Positions 48,901-61,212 of a stretch of DNA of 64,000 nucleotides are shown in pieces. The translations under genes were made by a program, and so were the position numbers. The DNA lies in assembly GCA_014706295.1 (NCBI GenBank), contig JACSVZ010000007.1, positions 60,523,475 to 60,587,474 on the forward strand, read 5' to 3'. This DNA is from Lycocorax pyrrhopterus obiensis (taxonomy: Eukaryota; Chordata; Aves; Passeriformes; Paradisaeidae). The notes below the pieces were generated by a model that searched no databases, had not been told where the DNA came from, and was given only the letters and a program-made list of their open reading frames with translations. Position 1 is the stretch's first letter. Every line of letters begins with the position of its first letter.

Positions 48901-51900
48901 TCTGTAAGTAGGGTGGAGCAGGCGCACCCTGACCTCCCTTCAAGCCCCATCTTCCATGATTTGATAAGAACATCCAGCTGGAGTAAAAGAAGGCAGAGAT
49001 TCCCACTGTGCAGATGTGAACATTCATCCTGTCCCATGGAGCCCAGTGTGTTTTGAGAAGGGGCTGAGCTCCCCTCACCTCAAATCAGCAACAGCCCAGT
49101 CACCTAAAAAGGCACTAAAACCCCATGATGAATATAAACTCAGTGAAGACAGATGCTGGTGTTCCTCTGTCCTCTCTCTTTTTAAGCAGTTTTATTACAA
49201 ACTTCTACCCCATCCTTCCTTCCCCCGTGGACACCCAGCACAGCTGGGCAGCCATGGGACCTGCTCCTGAAGGGAAGTCTGTCCATTTTCCTCGCAGCCG
49301 AGAACTGAGAATGGAAAGGCAGCATGACTCAGGACTTATGGAAAAAAACCACCAACAAAAACCAACTACTGTCTGCTCCTCAATTTTGAGCTTTCCTCTC
49401 TTCACCCCCCCTTTTCATGGGGCTCTCATTGCAAGCTGATCATATTCCCAAATACCACAGGTCATCCTCTTCCCACAGCCTCAGGAGCTGCAACCTGCTG
49501 AGGCCGCAGTGCCAGAAGGCAGCTCCTCCCCTCATTGTGGTTTACAGCTCATTTTTTAACATTTTTGGGAATGGCAGAAGTGCTCGGACTGAGTACTACC
49601 ACCACACACATTTTCATTTTGCCACGTCAGTGGCAGCTTTCAATTGTGTAAGCTCCAAACTCAAATTCAACCTGCTTTGCTCTTTCCTACTCTGCCCTTT
49701 TTGGGATGGCTCGTGAGGAACTGGGATGCATTTGTAGCTCCGTTTTAAAATCTAACTACCCAGCAGAGACTGCCAAATTTCAGCCCACAGCAAATTCTTA
49801 CAACCAAGCTGTAACCCTTCAAAACAGAGACTGCTAACATATGGTTGTGTCAGTGGGAGCTTCTGTAATGCAATTTATTGTTGTGTAGGCTCTTTCAAGC
49901 TACTACACATGAAAGGTAAAGGGAACATTTACTCTTCGATGGGAGTTTAATCTTAGATTTACCTCATTTGAAACAAAACCCTCATTTGCATCTCTAATAC
50001 ATAAGCAATCACCTGTAAAGAGTGCTTGTGAATAGAGATGTTTCTTGACTGTCATCAGGCCTTTGCTCCTGGCTGGGGGTTTTGCCTGAGAAAAAGCAGC
50101 AGAATTCAGTCGTCTTCCAAACAGTGTGCACAAACACCCACTGATACCACTAGAAAATAGTGATAAACGGAGGAAAGGGCTCTCATGAAGTGGAACAGAT
50201 ATTCACAGCTAACATGGGGCTCGCGCAAGGTTCGTTCTGTTGCATGCATATATAATATATAATTTAATTCCTCCATGCTTTGCCTTCCGTGCCCTTTTTA
50301 TATCTAAGCGTTACAGCGCACGGTTAAGGCTTCAAACAGAAATAATCTCCTGTTGAAGTGAAAGTGCTTGATCCTGTACAAGCAATAAAAGATAAAGCAG
50401 CTCCACGCCACGGTGAAGTGTTCTCCCTCCTCAGCCCCCTCACCATCACAGTGTCAGCAAAGGGACGCCCAGTGGGACATGATCCTTCCTCATGGCCCAC
50501 CCCGTCACAACCCAGTTGGCACCGTGAGCTGGTGGACATCACAAAGCACCCCTCCTCGAGGAGCATGCAGAGGCTGGGAGCTGGGGATGTTTAAAAACAA
50601 GGCCCTTCCCTTGGGTTAGGCTGGGCCTAGCAACTCGAAAAGCCTTCCAGACCCATCTGAGTATTTGTGCAATGCCCAGCTTCACGCCTGGCCACAGTCC
50701 TAGGATTTTTCCTATAGGACAAGAACTGACAGTCCACAACTTCCAGATATTTTTCCTTTTTTTCCCCCCCTTGTTTAACTCCTACCTACGAAGACATAAC
50801 ACTGAGTAATCACTGACCAGGACATAATTCAAGGACACAGCCTCAATCTCTGACCTGCCACTGCCTCCGGCTGAACTCCTTAGTCTGAGTGCAGTATGAA
50901 AGTCCCTAAAATACATCAGCTTTGGGAAGGGTTAGCTCTGAAGTCCTGTGTTCCTCTTGAGTGTTTCTGAGTTGAGACACAGTTTCCAGAAAACACTATG
51001 GATAAGTCTGGTTTTTTCCCCTCCAGGGCAACTAATTCAACTTGAAATTCCAGATGGGCTAACACATTGGAAGATGGCTTGGATATTCTCTGGCTACGAA
51101 GTGGGACATGCAGAAAAACATGGACTATAGATTAAAGACTAGCAAATAGGGGAAAATAAGACATTCTAAATAACTTGAAGAGATGGAGAAGGTCAGGTTT
51201 CCTTTCTATCATGTGATAACTGAAGCCTTTCAATTGCCTTTATGCACCATTCACCATTGCTAATTTTCAGAGCTGGTCCTTTTAGCAGAATTTCCTATCC
51301 AATATCTATACCAGGAATCTCCACATGACTTCTGAATATCAGATCACCAGGAGACCCAGCTCCAGCTTCTGCACAGAGGCTTTTTGAACAGGGCACCAAC
51401 TCTCTCCTGTATCACACACTATCTTCTCCAGCTAAAGTAATGAGATATCAAAAATTGGCCTTTTTTTCCAATAGTTTCCTTTGCTGTTCTCTGACTCCCA
51501 AGCCATGAGTGCCCTGGTTACTATAAAAGTCATGCACACATGTCTTCTGCCAGCATGGTGTCATGTCTTCTGTCAGTGTGTTATTTAGTACTCAGTGTTC
51601 CCATTATCTTCAAACTGGCTCTGGACTGGTTCCAAAAATCGCAATGTTATTCATGAAAACTTTGGTGGAGGTTTCCAGTCTGTTTGAGCAAAGGGGTTGG
51701 AACAATGCAGGGTTTGGCAGGGGGACGGCGTGGGGATTGGGGTTTGGGGGGGAAAGACAGAGGGAGTTCGTATCTGTGTGTGCCAATTACCAGTCTGAGA
51801 GTCCGTGTTAGTCTGTCTGGATGAAAGGAGTTCTGTGTGATGAGGAAAACGTGGAGCACTGATACGTGGAAGGAGGGAAATTGCTCTCCTAGACAGCAAT

Positions 51901-53141
51901 CATCAGGAGAACTCTCAGCCAGGTTGAGTCTCCTCTTTACTTTGATTATTTACCAATTTATTACCATGTCTGCTTTTCCAAACAAACAAATAAACAGAGC
52001 AGAAACCTGAAACGTGTCTCCGTTGGGCTCCAAGAGGAGACGTTAGCAAAACCTTCATAAATTATAATTTTGAGGAGCTAATTTGGCTATTTCTTTGTCT
52101 CCCCAAATGCTGTGACTCTAAATCAGCATAAGAGCTGCCCTCTCTGGATGGCTCAGTTTTACTATTACCAGAATTATTCAAGCATATTAGCAGACTTCTA
52201 GCCATGAATACCTTGTGGTCTGATGTAAAGTCTTGTTTTCCTTGATTAAATCTCCATTTCTTGTATTTGTTAGAACAAACAAGCAATTGAATATTTTATT
52301 AGAAAGAATATGATTTATTTTTTCTAGTTAATATATTTGCTCCATGACAGAGCCTCAGGGGATGAATATTTTTCTTCGTTGACAGCCCTAAAGGGATGAC
52401 ACTTGCAGAGTCTGTTCTCAGACAGTTCTAGCAGTCTGCAAGTGGTGGGTTTTGCAGCATAGAGCAAATTTTTCACATGCTAAGAGAACTTTTGCTTATG
52501 AAAAGAAATTCTACATCATTTTCACCCTCCTGTTTAGGGATTGTGGGGGGTTTATGTCTGTTTGCGCCAGAATTCAGGCACTAATTCACTCAGGACTTGC
52601 TTCTGAACAAAGGCCATCCCAAATACAAAAAAATGTAGTCCCAAACTTCTCTAAACCCTCAGTTGACACACTTCAGCTGCCTGCTATCTCTGAAATCAGA
52701 TCTGGATTCAACATACGCAGCTCCTGCTTGTCTTTTCTTCCCAGGAATGGCACTATGAGGGAAGAGGCAGCGTGTTTAACAAAGCTGTTATGCAGTTTAC
52801 TGGCTGTGATTATTCAAGGCAAATGCTTTGAAGTAACAGCTTAGTGCAGAGTGACAGTAAACAAGATATAGAGATACAGCTAGATGAGAAGAAAAATAAA
52901 TGGCAATTAGGATTGATACCCTAGGTGTGGGAAACACCGGTAAGAGCTCAGACTCCAGCAACGATGCTCTGCATTTGTGTTGCCACTGCCCCATAAGATC
53001 TCCAGGACAGATCACAAAAGGCAGTTTGACACCTCTGAGCCCATGAACACCAGGTGAACATCAGCCCAGCTGCTGTACAGCCAGGGAAACGAGGAACAAA
53101 GGAAGGGGAGCCCTGGTCACACCTCCTGTGCTAATGCTTGG
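48901..53141. other. Non-coding sequence, partly AT-rich, no gene seen
   Basis: More than 4 kb without a recognised mobile element. 52030-52340 is AT-rich with TAAT cores and is a candidate conserved element. TGCATGCATATATAATATAT near 50243 is a short AT-rich quasi-palindrome. Overlapping frames around 50324-50619 and 51563-51899 are not recognisable. Confidence 0.4.
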
Positions 53142-53706
53142 GGTTGTCCTGGCTTGTGTCAGCAACGTGTGGCCGAAGGGACCAGGGCAGTGATTGTCCT
53201 CTGTGCTGGGCACTGCTGAGGCACCTCCAGCCCTCTGGGCAGTTTTGGGCCACTCACAAGAAGGACGTTGAGGGGGTGGAGTGTGTTCAGAGAAGGGAAC
53301 AGAGCTGGGGAAGGGTCTGGAGCACCAAGAGTGGCTGAGGGAGCTGGGGGGGCTCAGCCTGGAGAAAAGGAGGCTCAGGGGGGACCTTGTGGCTCTGCAC
53401 AACTCCCTGACAGGAGGGTGCAGCCAGGGGGGGTCAGGCTCTGCTCCCAGGGAATGGGGACAGGATGAGAGGAAATCACCTCAGGTTGTGCCAGGGGAGG
53501 TTTAGATTGGATATTGAGAAAAATTTCTTCACCAGAAGGGTTGTCAAACAGGCTGCCCAGGACAGTGGTGGAGTCACCATCCCTGGAGGGATTTACAAAA
53601 GAGATGTGCATGTGGCACTTGGGGACATGTGGTGGCCTTGTCAGAGCTGGGGGAATGGTTGGACTCAGATCTTAAAGGGCTTTTCTAACCTAAATCAATG
53701 ATTCTA
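53142..53706 (+). mobile_element. CR1, longest plus-strand copy, with broken ORF2 C-terminus
   Basis: From TGTCCTGGCTTGTGTCAGCA to CTAACCTAAATCAATGATTC. Translation gives conserved CR1 ORF2 C-terminal strings in different frames: [11 protein letters not shown] (frame of 53138), [18 protein letters not shown] (frame of 53281) and [17 protein letters not shown] (frame of 53465). The copy is therefore frameshifted and cannot make the protein. It is 5'-truncated and carries a complete 3' end of the AACCTAAAT variant. Confidence 0.97.
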
Positions 53707-53982
53707 TTCCCTAAACACCTTCAACAACATCTAAGTTCCAGGCAATGATAAGGGGTTCAGACCAGCTCTCAACCTCCAGCACAGTGGATGCAGAGGAGTT
53801 GGGCACTGTCCTCAGACAGGACATTATAAGGACATTTTCTAAATTGTCACTTCCTCTCCCTATTCCTTGCACTGGGAACTAAGGGCTGGCTGTCATGGGC
53901 AGTTTGGGGCTGAACTGTTTCACATTGTCTTGATAACAAAGTGTGTGCAAATACTGGCGTGGCTGAGGAGTTGCCATCCACT
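53707..53982. other. Spacer between two convergent CR1 copies
   Basis: About 275 bases of ordinary sequence. Nothing coding is supported. Confidence 0.6.
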
Positions 53983-54290
53983 CATGGAATCACGGAATGG
54001 ACCTTTAGGATTGTCCCACTCCAACCCCCCTGCCATAGGCAGGGACACCTCCCACTATCCCAGGTTGCTCCAAGCCCCATTCAACCTGACTCTGGACACT
54101 TCCAGGGATGGGGCAGCCACAGCTTCTCTGGGCACCCTGTGCCAGGGCCTCACCACCCTCACAGGGAAGAATTTCTTCCCAACATCCCACAATATCCCAT
54201 CTAAGCCTGCCCTCTGTCAGTTTGAAGCCATTCCTCTTTGTCCTGTCACCCCACGCCATTGCCCAAAGTCCCTCTCCAGCTCCCCTGTAG
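53983..54290 (-). mobile_element. CR1 3' end
   Basis: Reverse-complement end CATGGAATCACGGAATGG, then CCTGCCATAGGCAGGGACAC, GGATGGGGCAGCCACAGC and AGTCCCTCTCCAGCTCCCC. The usual GTTTGGGTTGGAAGG part near the end is deleted, and a CCCACAATAT insertion near 54183 looks like a small duplication. Confidence 0.95.
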
Positions 54291-57200
54291 GTCCTCTACA
54301 CAGAACCCTAGATTTTTGCTGCAAGTTCCCAAATATTCTTAAAACACTAAAATTACATGTTTTCTTCTCACCCAGAACCCCTTTTCTCCTGTACACAACA
54401 GAGATGAACGAGGAGGAGGCCAATGCAGGAACACAACACCTTCAGGATGCCAACAACCCTTTCCTAACACTGGCACGAGAGCCAGCCTGCAAAACACTGG
54501 TCAGTTAAGATTCACTCCAGCATTAACCTCTTGACTTTTATTTCCTCCTGAGCATTCCTGCATCTGAGGTCTGTGAAATGCCACAGTTCCAAGGGGTAAA
54601 GCAAAGAATTACGACTTATCGTGAACACAGTACGCAGAACATTGCTCTCTTTTTTCCCTTTTGTTCCCACCTAATTCTATTTTTTAGAAAAATTATTAAA
54701 ACTAATTGCATTATTTAATCCCATCACATAAAATCCTCCAGTGTTTCATTAATCAATGTAATCAAGCCAATCAAAATAGATAAAGATCTTTTAGCAGGCT
54801 TTGATGAGATTTTATCAAAATCTCAGTGCATATTGTGAAGTCTTATCCTCAGAAGCAAACTAACTGTAGGATGTGGAAGCTTTATCAAGCAGGCACTAAT
54901 AAAACAGATGATGCTTGGGCCATTTTAAGAGGCTCTCCATATTAAATTAATAACAGAAATGCTTTTGTATTTTTATATATAAGAATATAAAATCAAATGG
55001 AAGCAACATTCATTTTGTATCTGCAGAAAGATTGCTGTAAAGCAATCAGGTTTTTTAAGTAATGAAGAAGACACACGTCTGTGAGCCAGCAGACCATAAA
55101 GCCACAACACTGTAAGGAAAAAGCAGTGGGTAATGCAAGAGTTAGATCAGAACAGCTGTAAGTGAAGAGCCTTATTAAAAGCACAAACCATTTCCTTTTA
55201 AATGTAGTACTCCCACCCCACATCTGATCATAAATAAATATGAAGGGAAAAGCTGTGCCTTGTGCAACATTCCCCCTGCAGGTCATAGCTCCCGTTCTTC
55301 ATGGGTTTGCCTCACTAACCAGGGGTACGAGGTACTGAAATCCACCACAAAAATAGAACCTAAAGGGGTGTTGGTGTAATACAACACCACACATCCAGGC
55401 AGTTTCTCAGTCCAGCCTGGTTTAGGGGAGCCCAAAAAAAAGTCACAGCCCAGGGAACAGGCCTTGAAGCACCAAAGAAATCAGCCTGGCAAGGAGCACT
55501 CACTGCCTGCAAAGCAGAGAGGGTTGAAAAGTGAGCATTGCCTTCTCTTACAGCTACCTCTGCACTTGTTCCAGCTGAAAATTCTGGAAGTTTCACCACT
55601 TCCTTCCATTTAAAAACTCCAAATCCTCCTAAGCCAGCTGGAGTTTTATTCTCCTTTTTCTCTTAGTCTACAGCATGGAGATAGGCAACAGGTTGGGTTC
55701 AACATTGGCCATCTCTACGAATTCAGCATTTCAAAAGGCACAGTCAGAGCTGAAAATGACCAAACCCAGCGGAAATAATGACAGAGAAGGATCCTGGGTT
55801 TTATTTAAAATCAGGCAACTTGATTGCTTAGAAAGCTGCTGGGCTGAGCGTGCAGGTAGCAGCCCAACAACACCAAATCTAATGAGTGCAGTAATTTTGC
55901 CTTATGTTGTGCTTTAGTTCCAATTCTGTCTTGGAAATGGTTTTAAGTGGAATTAAGCTTGTCTCGCTCACAAGCAAACTTTGCTTTTTTTTCCCTTTCC
56001 TTTCCTTTCTTCGAGCACCCAGCAAGTCCAGCTCAACTTAAAAACAAAACCAGGACTTAGCAAGGCAAGACATGTCAGCCACAGGAGTAGCTGAGCTCTC
56101 CATAGCTGGAAAAATAACACGGGAGGCGATGGAAGAGCAGCTGTGGGCATCTAGAGCCTGGCCCACCTGTCTTGGCTGTGTACTCAAAGGAGCAGCTCTG
56201 CTCCACAGCTGCTGCAAAACTGGACCTGGTGTGCCAACACAACCCCTTCCAGACAGAGCCAGAGTTTTGCTTTGAAAGAGTTGTTAAATTTACACTCAAA
56301 CTCAACTTGGTGCTGCCAGATTTCCTCCAGAATCCCAATGGTGCCAAAAAGTCACTGCACATGAGTTGAAATCAGAGAATTCTAGTCAAGGATGCACAAG
56401 GTCAAACTATTCTGGAAACATTTTCCAGCAAGTTAAAACACTGGAGATTTTCTCAGTGTGGTCCCACCGAGTGTGATGAGCAGAAGCTCCCACTCACTCG
56501 TTAGAGCCATCACAACCTGAGGATGGGTTTATTACATTAACTGACTGATTAACATGGCTACTCACGTCCTAACTGCTGTCATCAGAAAGAAAAGATTTGT
56601 TTCATCTCGATGTTCAGCCACCAGAGGAACAAACCCAGAGATTTTGGGGTTTGTGGAGGGTGGCTTCCACTGTTATCGTTTAGCAGTATTTTTTTTGTTC
56701 TATTATAATGGGGGTTTTTGTGCTCTTAAGATGCTTTATCACAACAAGGGCAGGCATAAAATCTGTATTTGATGGTTTTACTTTTGGTTTTATTGCTTTA
56801 ATTTATCAGGAGGGGGAGAGATGATGGCGGGATGCTGGGATCCCCGTCATCCCAGCACGCCACGCCACCGCTCCTTGGACAGCAATCACAGGAGCCCAGC
56901 AGCAAGCTGCGGACAAGGGTTTTCCAAGCAGCAGCATCTGGCTCCCTGGCAAGGGGAGCAGGCAGCCTCACGGATCACATCGGAGTCACCCCTGGCTCTG
57001 TCACGCGGGAAAAGGGCTGAGGGACTGTCTGGGTTGCTCTGTCCTTGTCTCAATCACGTTTGCCTTTGACGGGACACGAATCTCCCTCCCCAAAGCCCAC
57101 TGCTGGTAGCCTCCACTCGCCCGTGCCTCCCCGTGCGTTCCGCTGCCATCAAACGCCCGTTTCCAAGCTCCTGAAGTGGGAATCTGTGCCCTACAAGCCA

Positions 57201-58509
57201 CATCTGTCACCCACACAGGAGGATGACCCAAATGGATGTACCTGTGGATTTAAGGATGAGCCTCGGGATGCTGCATTGGCAAGAACCTGCCTGATGTTTA
57301 ACAGAGCTGTGTTTCCAGGAATATTTAGTTAATCAAAACATCTCCTGATTTGGGTTTTTCTCCCCAAAAAGCTTTGCCTGCTCACATTGGGGAAGGCAAA
57401 TATCTCCTTCCCTGCGCTGTCAGCAGCACAGCTGTAGGTGGTTTCAGGGATGCTGGGATGGATGCTGCTGGGTGCCAGGCTCTGAGCAGGGACGAGGTGT
57501 TTAACACACACCTGCTCCCTCACTCCTTCACCCACTCCCCACCAGTGAAACAACCAGATTTGCACGATACTCCGCATTTTTTTTAAAATTTAGTATGAAC
57601 ACAACCCAAACCTGCTCCTATTAAAGCAATTAAGGAATTAAGGGATGTCACAGCATGTGGGGAGAACTAAGTCATTATTTTGTTTCTTGATAGAGGGTGA
57701 GTTCACTGAAAATTTGAGTGTCATGCCACTCAAAACTATTTGTGAGTATGGGGGAAATTTGGGAAGTAAGAAGTCTTCATTCCTTTGGATGTTCTTTTGA
57801 GGAAGGCTTGCTTTCAAAAATGCCAGTAATTTGTGTGTGGGTTTTTTTAGTTTAGTTTGGGGTTTTTTACTTCTTCTAAATTAACTTTTTTTTGGTTCTT
57901 ATTTTAAAATACCATTTTCCTAAAAAAATAAACTAAATAGAGTTTTTAAATGAGTTAAACAGCCTAAAAATAAAATACTTCATGTCAGCTAAGCACAATG
58001 TCTGTGACTGATTCAAAATCACATTTCCAAGGGGTTTTAGATTACCTGTAAAATCTGAAAAAAAAAAAAAGTAAAGTCTGTTTTCAGCTCTGTATAGTCC
58101 ACTTTTATCCTGACAGTTTTCTGCTTCAGTCACCAAAAGGAAAACACATTTTCCCCCCAGCTCCTTGTGTAAGGTGCTGAAAACCCCACCAAAGGATTTA
58201 GGATTAATGCACCAACCTTTCCATCAGCCAGACAAGTCCCCTCTGCATCAACTCCAGAGAAGACAAAGTTGGAAACTCAGGTCTAGAGCAGATTAATGGG
58301 TTGGTACTGGATGAGATTTCTAAGAAATATCCAAGAGTTTGTGAAGAAGTTCAGGCCAAAAGTTGTGTGCATTGGAAAGGGAAATCCCAGCTGTCAGCCA
58401 GGCGACCAGATAGGGGCATCACATGAGGAGGATTTTGTAAGTGAGAACCATTCCCAGGTGGTTTAAGGTCTTTATAAGGATTCAGTAGGGAGGGGTGACT
58501 GCCTTAAAG
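54291..58509. other. Non-coding sequence, partly AT-rich, no gene seen
   Basis: 54640-54990 is AT-rich with TTAATC, ATCAATGTAATCAAG and TTATCAA strings and is a candidate conserved element. 56830-57190 is richer in GC with several CpGs. Overlapping frames on both strands at 56821-57586 are not recognisable. A12 run near 58059-58070. Confidence 0.4.
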
Positions 58510-58561
58510 GGGAAAAAAATAAAAAAAAAGGGAAGGGAAGGGAAGGGAAGGGAAGGGAAGT
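58510..58561. repeat. GGGAA pentanucleotide array after an A-run
   Basis: Short A-runs are followed by about seven perfect GGGAA units to 58561, an all-purine tract of about 50 bases. Confidence 0.95.
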
Positions 58562-59188
58562 ATGAAAGGTGTTTTTACCACAAGAGTGAGTAAACACAGA
58601 ATAATTAAAATGCCAACTGAAATTTGATGGATTTATAAGTATTCCTTTGGGACAAACAAATGGAAGCACGTGATCCATGCTGCAATATTTGTGTTGGTTT
58701 TAACAAATCTGGAATCTGGTCTTGCCTTTCCTCTCCCAATCCACACACAGGGGCAAAAACTGTCTCCAAGAGGAAGACACATCAAGTGCCACTTCCACGG
58801 CCCCTGCTGCCGTATTCCCTGAGAAACCAACAGCCAGGCCCTTTCCCACTTTCCCCACAGGGACATGGATGATTTTGGTGCACAAAAGGAAGAAGAAAAT
58901 ATTTCAGTGAAAGGAGAAAATGCCCAAGGCTCTTAATTCACACAACCCGAGATATCCTGTGTGCTGGATCCAGGTGCTAATGCAGGAGGATGCTCAGTCA
59001 CCCTCAGGAACAAATCTGGACAGTTCCCTCAATATTCCTCCACCCTTTGCAAAGTGAAAAATTTCCAGGGTATAAATTTGCAGTTTGGTTCCCAGTGAGG
59101 CCCTAATTAAGGCAAGCAGCCAAATTAAGCCAATTGAAGCTGCAGGGTCTGGATGTGTAGCAGAGCTCCCTCAAAGTCCAGGCTCACC
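58562..59188. other. Non-coding sequence, no gene seen
   Basis: No recognisable feature. Confidence 0.5.
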
Positions 59189-59290
59189 ACAGAGTCATGG
59201 AATACCCTGAGCTGGAAGGGACCCACAAGGATCATCGAGTTCAGCTCCTGGCCCTGCACAGGACAATCCCAAAAATCCCACCATGCCTGC
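59189..59290 (-). mobile_element. CR1 3'-end fragment of the divergent subfamily
   Basis: ACAGAGTCATGGAATACC, GAGCTGGAAGGGACCCACAA, GGATCATCGAGTTCAGCTCC and GGCCCTGCACAGGACAATCC. This is the reverse complement of the same variant that lies at 15.3-15.56 kb. Confidence 0.93.
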
Positions 59291-60990
59291 AAAAGCAGCT
59301 CTTGGCAGTGTGTGTGAGGCTGGCTTTTGGAACAAGTACCTTCGCACTCCTGATCTGCCTCAGATGTGCGGCCACGTGAGTTTTTAACACATCCTTTGGT
59401 TAAACCTGAGCGAAATTTAGCACTCTGGGCTATCATGTGGAGCTGTCCATTTGTCTCTAAACCACATAAATGGTGCTTTGTCCAGGACGTAGAAGTGTCA
59501 TTTGAAATTCCTCCTCTGGAAGATGCTGTGGGTGTTATTTCCTTGGATTTTGAAGCCTGAAAAAGGGATGTCAGTGTGAGTGTGTGAAAGGGGTGGAGGA
59601 ACCACACCAGTCCTCCCACAGGCTCTTTGCTTCACCTTCACTTAAGGGGCGGTTCCTCCCCTGAAAACTGGAGATAAAACATCCCTGTGTCATCAGGTGT
59701 GGTGAGAATTAATTCATTAGTGCTGGCAGGAATGTTCCAGTGCCAGATTAAATTCATAATTAGTGATAATTGAAGTATTTCATAGTATACAGAGTAATAA
59801 CCAGATTTTCATTCAGCATGACCTTCTCCTATGGGCTCAACCATAAATGCCTGATTATTGGTCAAACCTTTTTTTTCCCCAACCCATAACATCCTTGTCC
59901 ACATTTTTCTAAGGTCTCCAACTGCATTTCTCAAAACCATTTTGCCATTTCCATTCCAGACTGATTTTTCCTTCCAGATTTTGAGTAATATGCAAATTTG
60001 ACAAAATGGTCACATTTGAAGTAAAAAATATATAAACTCCCAAGTTTGGTGCCACAAAAAAAACCATATTCATGGGATTTTTTTCTCAAAATAAAGGCCC
60101 CCTTAGGCTTTAAAATTAGCTTGTTTGTTTGAGAAATACCTTGGACTTCTATTTACTTTAATAAATGGACTTGGATTTGTGATCTTAGTGCACGCAGAAA
60201 ATCTGGAGTGTTAGAAGTCCTGTGTTTCATCAATAATAATTCATACATCAGCCACTGGGAAGCTTTTTTGAATGGCAAGGGCAGGGTAAAAGACAGCCAG
60301 TGGTGTTTATATTAGTTCTTTTTTTATCTAATAGGCTTTATATAATAACTCCTGTAACAATTAATCCGAGCACAGAGGCTGAAACTATCTACAGTGCAGG
60401 AGGATAGCATGAAAATAAAATATTTTATTAAAAATGCAGTTTAAAAAGGTTTAAAAGTCCTTAGTTATATGAAAGGAATTGACCTTCTTCCTTTTGTAGT
60501 GTTCCTCCAGAAAAGAATTGCAGTGGGTTAAGGGGAATTGAGTAATTATATTGTTATGCTATTATATTATAATTTGCATTTCTTGATAAAGCTTATGTCA
60601 AAAAAATGTTGGAAAGTTGCATTTCAGTAAAATATTTGAATTGCTGACATAGCCTGTGACTGTCTGTGTTACATTAAGACGTATTGCAGCTTATTCCAAG
60701 TTTCCCATCAGATATCAAATATGTGGATTTATGGACTCTAATAGAGTAAATCACAGCAAATGTCCTCATTATGAAGTTATAGGAACCTACTCCCAGCTCC
60801 ATGCACAGGTAGGAAATCTGGAGCAGTGGTCCGAAATCCGACAGCTAGTCCAAAAGCAAAGTGTGATGCAAGAAAAATATGCAGGGTTAAAAAGTCCAAA
60901 CCAAGTCAAAACAGGAACCAAAACAGGGCTGAAGCTGCCGCTTTCCTCCATTTCACCAGGGATGAGAGCATGAGCTGATGAACTGGAAAT
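59291..60990. other. AT-rich sequence, candidate conserved non-coding block
   Basis: 59660-59830 and 60130-60640 are strongly AT-rich with many TAAT and TTAAT cores and no mobile element. No gene was seen. Confidence 0.35.
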
Positions 60991-61212
60991 AACCACAGAA
61001 CCACTGAGGTTCGAAAAGACCCCCAAGATCATCGAGTCCAACCTGTGACTGTCACCACCTTGTCACCCAGCCCAGAGCACTGAGTGCCACATCCAGTTTT
61101 CCTTGGACACCTGCAGGGATGGGGACTCCACCAGCTCCCTGGGCAGCCCCTTCCAGTGCTTAACACCCCTTTCCATCAAGTAATTCTTCCTGATGTCCAA
61201 TCTGAACCTCTC
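60991..61212 (-). mobile_element. CR1 3' end with decayed ORF2 C-terminus
   Basis: ACCACAGAACCACTGAGG, GATCATCGAGTCCAACC, then GGGGACTCCACCAGCTCCCT and CCTGATGTCCAATCTGAACC. The minus translation shows RFRLDIRKNYL and VVKHW-like KHWKGLPRELVESPS, the CR1 ORF2 C-terminal style, in one open stretch. 5'-truncated. Confidence 0.94.

Noticed and set aside
53867..54508. 213-codon plus-strand frame
   Set aside because: It is largely the antisense of the CR1 copy at 53983-54290.
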